Shown piece after piece: positions 33,819 to 44,489 of a DNA stretch of 51,812 nt (within the stretch, counting starts at the first letter, position 1; the number at the start of each line of letters is the position of its first letter). Source of the DNA: Pleurotus djamor (lineage: Eukaryota > Basidiomycota > Agaricomycetes > Agaricales > Pleurotaceae); contig JAPEVF010000312.1 of assembly GCA_029747585.1 (NCBI GenBank), positions 1 to 51,812 of the forward strand, written 5' to 3'. Position numbers and translations under genes: made by a program. The notes below the pieces were generated by a model, which saw only the letters and a program-made list of their open reading frames with translations, had not been told where the DNA came from and did not search any database.

Positions 33819-34797
33819 ATGGATAATTGGAGAGTAGCCGTTCTGGGTGACGGTGGCGTTGGAAAGACCGCTTTGGCTGTCCAGGTACTCGCCTCTCCTC
33901 TCCCGCATTCCCAAAATTCACTCACTTGCTCTTTCTCCCAAAAAAGTTCACCCTCAATTGCTTCGTCGGTGAGCCTGCCTCTTCCCCTCTACTCATCCCA
34001 CTTCCCAACTCACACTTCCTCAATCAGAGGTCCGATTCTCCTCCAAATCTCTCCCCATCCTTTCTCATCCCTCCTTCTGACTCATCAGACATACGACCCA
34101 ACAATAGAGGATGCCTATAGAAAACAGCTTGTCGTCGATAACCGCATGTGCTTTGTCGAAGTCATCGATACAGCAGGACAGGGTAACTATCATTTCCCCG
34201 TTACCAGCCTTGAGCACACACACACAACTTCATCGCCTCACAATCTCCTCCCCCTTTTTTTTATCTAGAGGAATATGCCACACTGCGTGATCAATGGGTA
34301 CGGTGAGTAACTATTCCCCTTTCTACCTACCATATCCGGATCTACCTNCCCCCCCTCCCTTCCCATCCCACTCTCATCGTTCTCCCCCATCTCAATCTCA
34401 TCAATCTCATCACCATCTCACACCTCCCCACAGCGAAGGCCAAGGCTTCATCCTCGTCTACTCCATCGCCTCCCGCCAAACCTTCGAACGCCTTGAGATA
34501 TTCCGCCAATCCATGCGGCGCGTCAAACGCGGCGACCCCATCTTCATGCTCGTCGGCAACAAATGCGACAAAACCTACGAACGCGAGGTCTCCAAGGAAG
34601 AGGGCGCCGCGCTGGCCAAACAGTTTGGGTGTGAGTTTATTGAGACGTCGGCGAAGACGGCGCAGAATGTGGAGAGGTTGTTTACGAATTTGGTGAGGGC
34701 GTTACGACAGACACGAAATATAGAATCCGGGGTGGGCGGGCAGGTTAAGCAGAAGGAGGAGAAGGGGCCGAAGAAGATCAAGTGTACGATCATGTAG
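33819..34797 (+). CDS. Ras-family small GTPase with a two-nucleotide micro-exon
   Basis: Six exons: 33819-33884, 33947-33968, 34028-34029, 34089-34182, 34269-34302, 34434-34797. They sum to 582 nt and 193 residues. Motifs keep H-Ras numbering: P-loop GDGGVGKT (10-17), switch [10 protein letters not shown] (32-40, Thr35), DTAGQEEY (57-64, Gln61), NKCD near 116-119 and ETSAK. A basic stretch precedes the CaaX box CTIM, so it should be prenylated. It looks like the fungal Ras2-type branch. The codon for residue 30 (Glu) is assembled from G at 33968 plus AG at 34028-34029. Omitting the 2-nt exon breaks the frame; both flanking introns are exactly 59 nt. Residue 12 is Gly and 61 is Gln, so wild-type-like GTP hydrolysis is expected. 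Fungal Ras proteins act in cAMP and morphogenesis pathways. Confidence 0.93.
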
Positions 34798-36233
34798 GGT
34801 GGTGGTGCGGGTGGTGGTGGTGGTGGTGATTTCTTATGGGATTAGGATTTCAGGAAACGACCAATGAAGAACGAAGAACGGAACGAACGAAACCATTTCA
34901 CACAAGAGGCGTTTCTCTATGGGTTTTCCTCCAAGGCTGTTTAGAAGTGCCCCTGCGTTTTTACCTCAATCTGATGATACCATTGCGACCATTTTTCTCT
35001 TTTTCTTTCTTCTTTTCTTNCTTNCTNCTTCCTTTNCTNCACNNCACCTTCCTCCCACTTCCCCACTTCTACCTACGACTTCACCTTCCCCCCTTCTTGC
35101 ACCTTTATCCTTCACCCCCACCCCTCCTCGCCTTTCTTTCTCTTCCTCACTTTTTTCTTGTCATGGAAAGCGTAATTCCTTTCCATCCTTGTACATCATT
35201 TCAAAAACGGAGTCCCATGTCTTCTCTTTCTTCTTCCCCCTTCCCTCCCTTTACCTACCTTTACCTACCTTTACCTTTCCACCTTCACCTTCACCTTTAC
35301 TTCTTCACCTTTGCTTCTTCATCCTTGACCTTTCTACCAACTCGACGAAATCCACGGTTTTTTTAAACTTTTTTTCAGACAACAACACATATGTAATGTA
35401 ACACTACATATATGTCATGGGCAAACGTTTTTCTTCTCCTTCTGAATTCTTTTCCTCTAAATTCTTTCCGTGTGGTTTTTGCGTTTGATTGATTGCTTTT
35501 TCTCCTCTTACCGATGAGGATGATGATGATGGTAATGGATGGTGCATGGTGCATGGATGCGTTTGCGTTTGCGTTTACTTCGTCTCTTCTCAGATTCTGC
35601 GTCCAACGCTCAAACATCCGACCGACGTTCCAACACACAAACTCCAGATGTTCAGACGTTCAGACGTTATCGTAAATCGTAACCGACACCAACTCAGTAC
35701 TTCCCCCTTGATCGTGTCGTTGTCGTACACATCAACAGTCCTAGTTAACAGTCCTAGTCAAACAGTCTTGATCAACGTATGTACAACGTACAACCGCCGT
35801 TTCTTTTCTGTATATATAGATTATATTGTACCATGCATCGTCTCATTGCAGTCATTGTCATTTCTCATTTCTCATTGTCATTTGTCATTTGTCGTTGTCA
35901 ACGTGGTGACACGACCTTACCTACGAACTGCTCATCATCCATCTGCATCATCCGTCGTCCGTCGTCGTCATCAACATATGTAAGTATAGCTGCGCAGTGC
36001 ACATCATTGATCGTTATTACTATTACTATTAGAACTTGAGGGGAAGAGTCTGGACTCTCGAACGCCCCCATCTACACCCCGCAACCAATCACCGGCACCC
36101 CCCACAACCAATACATTCCAAAACCCATCTAACGCAACCAACACGAGCAACGTAACACCTCCAGCACGTCAGTGGTAAAAACAACAAAAACCACAACGCG
36201 ACAGAAATACCCTCCTACTCTAGAGTAGTGGAA
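34798..36233. other. Intergenic low-complexity region
   Basis: About 1.4 kb after the Ras stop. At 34990-35340 the plus strand is strongly pyrimidine-rich with TTTACCTACC tandem units near 35251-35278 and ambiguous bases at 35020-35046. Other short tandems are TGCGTT near 35560-35577 and TCATTT/TCATTG near 35860-35890. Open frames here follow from the skewed composition. The last 200 bp are the BTB gene promoter. Confidence 0.5.
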
Positions 36234-37577
36234 ATGTTCAACTCGAAATTCCAATGCGCCAACCCGGATTTCACGATCTACTCTATACCCGATGGTGAAC
36301 GCTTTCGCGTACGTCGGGAGGTGTTACGAGCAAGCCAGGTGTTCAGTGAGTTTAAATTTGATCCCCTCCCTAATATCTATGTGGTAAAAGTACTCAGTGC
36401 TCAATTATCGCGCATTCTATTTCCGTGTTCACATAATGGCTACCTCGATTCTATTTATAGATGATATGTTTGAATGTTGTGCGCCGTCTACATCAGCGTC
36501 AACGACGGCGGCGGCGACAACAACAACAGTAGTTGAGGAAAGGAAAGACACCGAAGGAGAAGAGCTTGGAATCGACGAGAGTGCGGATACACTGCATATC
36601 CTATTGAACCTCCTCCATTCACCACCCCAACCACCTACGAAACTTCCAGAAACACTCCAGCCTCATACTGGTGCCCCGAGAACCACCAGCGCAGCCGATA
36701 CCGCCGATGGCGATACGCCTCCCACCAGCACCCACTCTCACACCCAAATCCTCTCCCACACTCAATCAACCGCCCCAAGCAACTCCCACACAACAAACAC
36801 AACCACAATCCTCCTCGGACTCAGCCAAATCAAAACCCGGTCCTACATCCCGGAAACCATCATCCCCTGGCCGCTCCTCCCCTNCCCTCCTCCGCTTAGC
36901 CGACAAATACATCCTCTCCGAGGACCTAACCGCCTCTCTCCACTCGCACCTCCTCGCACATGCGCCCATCCACCCGATGGAGGTGTACGGCTACGCATGG
37001 CGACACGGGCTCACGCGCATAGCAATGAAGAGTAGTCGCTTCATCGCACCGCTGGCGTCGTACAGCGTTGAGAGGGTGGTACAGTGTATACCCAGTGTGG
37101 AGGCGCATCATCGGGTGTTGAGGTTGCAGGATGAGAGGGTTAGAGCGTTGAGGAGGATTTTGTTGGAAGAGGAGATGTTTCCGTTTAATTACGGGTTGTG
37201 TCTTTCGCATCATGAGGAGGCGAGAGCGCTCTGGGATAGGACGAGGAGGAAGTTGGTGGGGAGGATCGAGACAGGTGAGCTCGGCCCTTGGGATTGATGG
37301 ATGGGTGGATGTAACGCTTAGTCTTTGGGTTAGATACCGACGTCGCGGGTGAGATGGCGAGTACGATCAGTTCGTTCGAGAATTGCGACCTGTGTTGTAA
37401 GGCCTGCACCGCGGCGGTAGAAATGCTTGCGGTGAGTTTCAATATATATTCACTCACGCGAGAGGAACGGACTGATGACGACATGAAAATAATGGGACAA
37501 TGCAAATGACACAGTACAAATGCAGGAGGGTAGTCAAGTGTATACAACTAGAAGAACACACCCCGTCAACACAATGA
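36234..37577 (+). CDS. BTB/POZ domain protein with a frame break at an ambiguous base
   Basis: Four exons (36234-36345, 36461-37274, 37334-37431, 37515-37577). The N-terminus reads MFNSKFQCANPDFTIYSIPD and FRVRREVLRASQVF, then NDMFECC across the first intron. This is the common fungal BTB opening. A Thr/Ser/Pro-rich insert follows. The C-terminal half (LLRLADKYILSEDLTASLHS, then HPMEVYGYAWRHGL) is the BTB/BACK-like part. The two halves lie in different frames. Dropping the ambiguous base at 36884 joins them as PWPLLPSLLRLADKY and makes the exon total 1086 nt (361 residues), so that base is probably a spurious insertion. Such proteins often act as Cul3 adaptors or transcription factors, but this one has no second named domain. 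It converges on the PXMP4 gene. Confidence 0.78.
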
Positions 37578-37696
37578 GACACAAAACACCACACACAGAG
37601 CGAGGGAAGAGGAGAAAGGGTCGTGCATACCTTTGCCTATCTATCTATACTCTATATATTACGCGAATATAGATATAGCGTTCCAACGTCCACACA

Positions 37697-38473
37697 TCAC
37701 GTATTATGCCAGAGGAGGGTACGCAAGTCCTTCCACACCTCGGAGTCCTTGTAGATGTATTGCATCGAGTTGAACATGCCCGGTTGGATGGATTCACCGC
37801 GGTGGTTGAATAACCACATGACAGCGCCCCATGAGACCGCGGCAAACACAGTGAAGTAGCGAGAATCAGGCGGTAGGGGCTTGACGACGTTGGAGGGTGT
37901 AGCGGCTTTCGAGTAGGGCGAGCCGGCTCGAGGGATGAAGGATGCAATCACCCTTGATACGACGTACAATACAATCTATAAAATGAATAACAAAAGTTTA
38001 TTTCCGTTTCAATTACTATCATTGATGCATGGTAGACGGAGGAGAAACGCACCTGTTCGTTGACGGCGGTTCTGTCTCCAAAGACAAGATATCCACCGAG
38101 CAACCCGGCGATGAAGGTATCGGCGCTCCGTGGTTTCCCGCCGTTGACTTTCTTCTGGATGAGCAGGAAAGTCTTGTAGATGGAGACGAATTTGGCGAGG
38201 TTGAAGGCATGTTGTTTCGTAGCCCGGAAGATAGCGCGTAGCCGAGCATCCCAGCTATATTTCGTTGGTTGGTAAGTCCCTATTTGATGAGTACATGGAT
38301 ATTGGCGAGCATCAGCCTACGCACCTTCCACGACCGAAGAGGATAGCCATTATAAGCGCATGAGGGAAGCGAACTTTGACACCGTAAACGAAGCCATTGC
38401 GAGCACCTTTGAGGATGGCGAGGTAGTCGTGGTAGGCGGGGTTAGTGACGATGTCGTGGATGAGAGAAGGCAT
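37697..38473 (-). CDS. PXMP4: Peroxisomal membrane protein 4 (PMP24/PXMP4)
   Basis: About 217 residues from four exons. The start MPSLIHDIVTNPAYHDYLAI lies at 38473. The signature NGFVYGVKVRFPHALIMAIL follows, then FGRG, a KQHAFNLAKFVSIYKTFLLI segment and FIAGLLGGYLVFGDRTAVNEQ. The C-terminal part has VSWGAVMWLFNHRGESIQPG and SMQYIYKDSEVWKDL, ending LLWHNT. This is the Tim17/22/23-related PXMP4 (PMP24) pattern. The family resides in the peroxisomal membrane; in filamentous fungi it has been linked to epigenetically silenced or lipid-related functions, but the transport role is unresolved. It converges on the BTB gene with 119 bp between stops. Confidence 0.9.
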
Positions 38474-38817
38474 GTCCACACGAAGTTCAAGCTACAGTTG
38501 AAGTTGAGCGGGGTGGGCGGGGACGCTGGAACTGGACGACAACCGGCCAATTATGTACTCTCGTGCCAGTGGACGCGGTGCAAAGCACGAGCGGGGAAAT
38601 CAAAATCACATGGACGAATCGGGTCAATTTCAAACCGGTAATACAAGGTTGGCGGTAAGTATATCAGATTAGATCAACGAGGTGCTTGGAAAAGAGGGGC
38701 GGCACACAAGATAGAAGGCGAAGAACAACGGGTAGTACGTACGAGGGGATCAGGAAGGATACAACAGGGTAAGCAATGGGGTAAGCTAGAAGTCCGAACC
38801 GCTACAGAGGTCAAGGT
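38474..38817. other. Intergenic region upstream of PXMP4
   Basis: This 344-bp gap on the minus strand carries the PXMP4 promoter and the 3' end of the chromodomain gene. Nothing further is identifiable. Confidence 0.45.
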
Positions 38818-41800
38818 CAGAACGGAAAGAAAGTCCACTCGTCAATTGGAAGGTCAAGGTTTCCCTTCTCAAACGAATAATCACGAAAGTCGAAGCTCTC
38901 TGCAGTCGCCCATTCAAACTGGCAGCGTTACATATTAGATGGGAGCAAATCAACAAGGAGGCGTTACTCACCCCATCGTTTGGTGCATGCCCTTCTTGTG
39001 GTCCTTGGATGACCACAAAGCGTCGGTATTCAGACATGATACATGGTTGCATCTCCATTTTACGAAGATCAATTTGTATAGCATGTTGAGCCATTGTCAG
39101 CCATTCTCGTTCAGGTCTGTGGGCGTATTGTGCAGTAAAAGCGTCCGTCGCTTGTTGCAAGTAATCTTCCTGTCCGTACCCAAGCTGGGCTTGATTCTCC
39201 TCGAACCACTTCGGAGCCTGTTCGCTAGCAAGATGTGGCTCTAGCGGAGGACTGTTCATCATAGCAATATGTCCTTGTTCAATCATCTCGAGAAGAAATG
39301 TGGTGAAAAGTGTGCCGCTGTAGTCAAATTTGGTCAGGAAAGGTCAGCGAGACATAACCACTCACAACATGCTTACTTTGCCAAGAGGTTAAACGGATCT
39401 TCATCCTGTGCGGATAGCTTAGAGGCCAAGCCTACGACTGAGGGTAGCACGTAGCAAGCCCAGAGTCCATGTTGCGCAATTTGAGAAATCCGACGGCGCA
39501 AATGTTCGGGATTGGCAAGCAGGGCACTGGGCGTGAACGTCACTATACCACCTTCAACCCAGACACATTAGAGCTGAAACCAAGCCCCGATTCAATACAC
39601 TGACAACTCACCGACAGGATAGATAGAACGAACGCCCCACAACGTCGGGGATACTCTGTGATGTGTTCCAAACGTGTAGAAATTGATTTCCGGACGTTTA
39701 GTCCTGCGCTCCACAAAACCGGGCAATCGATGAAGGGTGTTGATGGAAGCTATATGAGCAAAAATGACGCGGACATCAGCTTTGAAACCAACATCCTTTC
39801 CGCCACAGTGTTCGAGTATAGTATACAGAGCCTCGGTTTCCCTCCCTCGCCGCCCGCTGCCATCTCCTCCCTCCCACCATACACAATACGGTCTCTTGTC
39901 GCCTTGCTTCATAAAATCGTAGATTTGTTTGGGGAATTGAAGTATTTGCAGTGCGGTATGCAGTTTACTACCATGACCAAACCGGGTAACATCAACTGGG
40001 GGGATGTAAGCTTGATCTCCGAGAGGCCTATGCCACTGAAGCTGCGCGTGATTCGGGTTACCCATCGCCACAAGTGCAACAGTCAGCGTCTTGGCATTTT
40101 GGAGGTAAGTCGTTGGAACGCTGAGTCGGCGAACAAGATGTTTGACGCCGGTGGGCAAGACGAGAAGGAGTGCAACTACTTTCTTGTCTAGGTAAAGAGG
40201 AATGATCGCCGTCTTTTGGGAGGAATTAGATACTGTTGGCAAATTTGAAAAATATGCACGGACCTGGTTGCGCTTGTTCAGCGTAGTGGCCAGGGCGGAT
40301 AGGTCAGAAGCGTCCTGGGACGACACAAGCCGAGCAAATTGGTGTGTTTGCGGTTGGCAAGCGAGTAACACCTGTTGTGCATCCGCTTGATCATAAAGAC
40401 CTTCACAAACAAGAGAATCCATGGTTTGCAAGAAAACGTCCATCAGCATACAACCCGCGATAGGTGGCGTAAAATCTTCGATGGTGACATTGCAGATATG
40501 ATCAAGCTCGTTTCCTTGTTTCGACATTAGAGGTCCTTGCCATGAGTACTTTTTCTCGATCCTGTAAGCGGGTTCGATAAGGTTCGCGAGAGAAAGAAAC
40601 GGGAGCTGACTTGGGAAGTGCGGGCAGTTTGTTTCTGAAAATGGTCGCTGCGGGTAGGTGAACTTCTTCTGGCGGTTCACTGGCTTCTCTTGCTGGGGGT
40701 CTGAATCGGGGCGTCAGCAAGGGCTCGGAGGTCATGGAGAATCAAAAGTACCTCGTAGTGATTGATTCAGGCATTGGTGCAGCAAGCCTATACACCATGC
40801 GTTCAACCAAAAGTTCACTGAACAAGTCGGACAACTCACTCTGGAGGCATGATGCTATTCAAAAACTGATCCGCTTCGTCGACTTGCGCGGAAGGAGCCG
40901 ATTCAATGGGACTTTCCAACATCGCATCGGCCATGCTAGGCTAAGATCAGAGGTCTGCTCACTGACGGGCCTAAACAAACACTTACTAGTCTTCCATATG
41001 AAAGTCCTCTTCACTTGGCAGTCCATCGGCAACGGCGGCGGGGGGCTCGTCTTCGTGAGGCGCGGTGTCCCATGACTGAACTTGGGGTGGGACGGGTTGT
41101 GTTATAATCGGAGCAACATTGGCCGGAGGTTCACGAGGAATAGAGCGACGTGGGTCACTGGGAATCGTTGGTGGTGCGCCAGGGGGCTTGGCTTGCATGA
41201 AATCACCACGTCGAGGCAAAGGAGGTATGGACGGCGGGGGTGGAGGCGCAGGTGGTGCAATCGAGGACGCGGGCGGTACCATCGACTTTGAGGGTGCCAG
41301 TTCCGGCTTCGTCTCACTAAGCTTCTTGAATTTGACCTTGACCTTAGCTGGCTTCATGGCTCGCTGAATTTCTAACGCAGATTGAGCGAGACGTTGTTTC
41401 GTTGTCATGGTGCTACCAGCCGTAGTCGAGGTTTGGGCTGGCTTTGTGATGCCCCATCGTCTCTGTTCAGCGGGAATTGGGAAGGGTGCATCTGAGAGTG
41501 TGGGGGAGCTGGGTCTGATTTTGTTAGTGTGCGGAGCCTCGGCCTCAGATGCAGTTGCAACAGGCTGGACAGGCGGGGCGGGAGGAGATGTATGGAATTC
41601 GGACTGATGATGGCTAGGAGAGCTTGCGGGAGAGAAGAGGCCAGTCAGGTCGTAACTTTCGTTGTTTTCGACAGGCGGCGGAGGAGGGGTTGCTATAATC
41701 GCCCGTTGCTTGCCTTTGCCCTATGATGAGAAAAGGCGTCTACAATTTTTCGTGGTAGGAGATCAAAGGGAGGCGTACCTTGTATTCTGGCACAGGGGGA

Positions 41801-42759
41801 GAAGCTGAAGGTGACTTTGTTCTCGATCTCGACCTAAGCCTCTTGGAAAGAGGTTCATCGGTGGAAGTATCCTGGGATATAGCTCAGAAAAAGACGAGGA
41901 CGTATGTCAAAGGTACATACGTCGTTGTCATTCGTAGGTTCCGGAACAACTGGCTAGTGAGGTGATGAGCTTAGACGTCGTATTCGTTGATGTGTACTAA
42001 CATTGGATTTTCGTCCGCGTTTGCGTTTTCGTGTAGTCGCAGAGGAAGTTGATGCGGATGACTGGGATAGAACAATCAGTCTGCGCTAGCGCAGCGATAA
42101 TAGCACACAGATAACATACAGCTGAAGCTGCATTGGATTTCTCAGCCTTCGCTCGTTCCCGTTCCAATTTGAGCACTTTGGGGAAATTCCGAGCAAATTG
42201 CTTTCTCTCCTTTTCTATGTGGGAATATGATCTATCACATTGACGGAGCATGTGTAGAGTTTCGTAGGCTCAACTGATAAAACTCGCGTCAGCTTCGCAA
42301 ATGTGGCCAGCAGGATAATCTTGATCGTCAACGCCAATGTGTATCCAGAATCGTTTCAACAGAGTGTCGCAGCCAGCGACATTTTCTGAGGGCTCCCAGC
42401 TGGGACGAGGAAATCAGTACAATTAGTTGAGGGATTGAAGCGTCCATTGAGCACCTGTCAGCATCGGAGTCGTAGCCAGCCCACTGTAAAGAGACTCAAT
42501 GACGAGAAATGGGATACGGTGGGCACATGAGAGCACCTTAACGCGATATTCCTGGAATATGTATACTTTAGCACCACGATTGGGGGAGAGGGAACGTGAA
42601 GCTCACCCAAGAAAAGTCATCTGCGACGCGTGCTGCCGTGATGACCTCTGATTATCCATGGAATGAGCGCGAGCAGCCACTGCATGTCCACAGAAACGCA
42701 CCGACGTGGAAAACCTCTGGCTCTTCTTGTTTCTCCTTCTCTTGTTTCTTCCTGCCCAT
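38818..42759 (-). CDS. Chromodomain protein with possible SPOC-like region (Chp1-like layout)
   Basis: A large multi-exon gene, about 1,000 residues. Exon 1 (42702-42759) reads MGRKKQEKEKQEEPEVFHV. Exon joins continue EVITAARVADDFSW, then a 15-nt exon EYRVK (42537-42551), then WAGYDSDADSWEPSENV: a complete chromodomain. Cage aromatics appear as the Phe before the first strand and Trp and Tyr of KWAGY. A coiled, Lys-rich stretch and an AT-hook-like RKRKRGRKS (near 42010) follow, then Pro/Ser-rich disorder. Near 40545-40050 a region starts YSWQGPLMSKQGNELDHICN and continues FARLVSSQDASDLSALATTL. Its layout resembles a SPOC domain. The C-terminal block (39950-38818) ends in a Trp/Phe/Asp-rich tail, DEWTFFPF. 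A chromodomain plus SPOC and a C-terminal domain recalls Chp1 of the RITS silencing complex. The SPOC and C-terminal assignments are inference. Confidence 0.8.
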
Positions 42760-42875
42760 GGTTGTAGTCGCGGTTGTGGCCAAGTTGCGGGAGGCTGGAC
42801 GCGATTGACGGTAGGCGCCCAATCAATGTGAGATATCCTGACACGTGAGAGCTAGGTTCTCCTCAACCTTCAGCC
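42760..42875. promoter_or_regulatory. Bidirectional promoter, chromodomain gene / MTC1
   Basis: Start codons at 42759 (-) and 42876 (+) leave 116 bp for both promoters. No TATA element is evident. Confidence 0.5.
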
Positions 42876-44356
42876 ATGTCAAAGTCCAAGCAAGAAGAAG
42901 CCCTCCAATTCCTCGACGATCTTGACTCATTCACCCCAGTCGAAGCGCCATCGGGCTCAGAGGCCAGCCCATCAGCCTCTGTCACGAACATCGCTACTTC
43001 CAGGTCGCACGACAAGCCAGGCGGCGAAGCGGAAGTCCTAGCTTTTCTGGATGAAATCACCCAGAAATCTGCTGAACCAACACCCCGGGCTCCTGGAATA
43101 AGTCTCACTGAACGACCGAGCTCGCGTGCGGGTACGCCGTCCTTGAGGAAGGCCGCTGAGCGTGTTCGCGTTGGCTCCTCGTCTCCAGCAATCCCTGGAC
43201 CCGCCTCAGCAGCAATACCGGTGACCCCAGCGGTTGATAGTCCCAAGCTTCCTGATTCCGCACCTGCGCAACCTGCAAAGGGTGGATGGGGCTGGGGAAG
43301 TGTTTGGAATACTGCTTCAGCCGCCATTCAACAAGCGAAGACTGTAGTCGACGAACAGGTCAAGAATCTCCCTAACAATGAACAAGCACGGAAGTGGAGT
43401 GAGGGCATGGTCGAATATGCCAAAACGGCCCAGTTAGATAAACTCGGTGTGTACCCTTGTTCATNCCCCCATGTTCCCGTTATTGACCATCTGGAAGGCA
43501 AGGATTTCAGGCAACTCGGCCTGTCTACACTGACCGACATATTGAACGTTGTGGCACCCCCTATATCAGAACATGAAGTTCTTCAAGTCTGGTTGAGCCA
43601 CGATATGCGAGGCTATGATGGTATCGAGACGCTTGTTTATCGCTCTCTCAGCAGAGTGAGTTACTCTTCAAAAACAATCATAGTCTAGTTTCCTGTAACT
43701 AAGATTTTGACTAGGTCATGGAACAAGTCGAAGGAGGTGATCTCATCGTCAACCGCGGCAATGAATCACGTCCCAAATCCAGCGGCGAAGATGCCCGAGA
43801 CCTGAACGCCGTCGATGGTTACGATGCCGCTCTTAAACTGGCGCAGGTTAGTGTTCTCGGCCCCACATCTGTACATGTCGTTCTCACCTAATCTGCGCTT
43901 AAGGCTAACCTGGATGAGCTCATCAAAGCTAACGCCGACAAGCCCACAGAAGCGAAAGCCACAGCAACCCAAGCTCCAGTTTCCTACTCTCACATATATC
44001 TGCGAGTTCAACCATTTACTTCAACTCTTGCCACATTACCTCCCACGAATCCTGATGCTGGCGCCGCCTCATCGGCAGAAGCTCCCAGTCAATTACAGTT
44101 CATGCTCCACCTCTGCGATCCGGGACATCAACTTGTCCACACCACCGTTACTCAAGTCATTCCAGGGCACTGGTTAGACTTATGGGATCAGTATGATTGG
44201 GTAGAGGATATTGTTGCGGAGGCATTGCGAGTTGGAATTGAGGTTGTTGGTCAGGACTATCTAGTGACACGGATGGGCTGGGCCAAAGGGAAGCAACCAC
44301 AAGCAGGCGAAGCGCAAAGCTCAGAGCCGGCCACTGGGGCTACATCAGAATCATAG
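42876..44356 (+). CDS. MTC1: Maintenance of telomere capping protein 1 (Mtc1)
   Basis: About 440 residues in four or five exons. The start MSKSKQEEALQFLDDLDSFT and the repeat EVLAFLDEITQK are typical of fungal Mtc1, followed by a Pro/Ser-rich region. Conserved blocks include GGWGWGSVWNTASAAIQQAK, WSEGMVEYAKTAQLDKL, LSTLTDILNVVAPPISEHEV, HDMRGYDGIETLVYRSLSRV and LQFMLHLCDPGHQLVHTTVT. The end block has HWLDLWDQYDWVEDIVAEAL and QDYLVTRMGWAKG. Budding yeast Mtc1 is a COPI/Golgi-associated protein found by synthetic interaction with cdc13-1. Its mechanism is unknown. One ambiguous base (43465) falls near an intron donor after QLDKL. Confidence 0.88.
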
Positions 44357-44489
44357 TCTCATGATTGGGAAGCCCGTTTTCTTCAGTTTCACGCTTTGGT
44401 TTCGCATGTATCATACGCAGAGATAGGATCCCTCTTGTACAATACAACGTGGATTTTCATAATCAGCAAGAAAGCACGAAATCTATTAT

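Noticed and set aside
35489..35983. 164-codon open frame on the plus strand
   Set aside because: It arises from simple repeats and skewed base composition, with no motif or splice pattern.
39658..40191. 177-codon plus-strand open frame
   Set aside because: Antisense to the chromodomain gene, whose frame is clearly coding.
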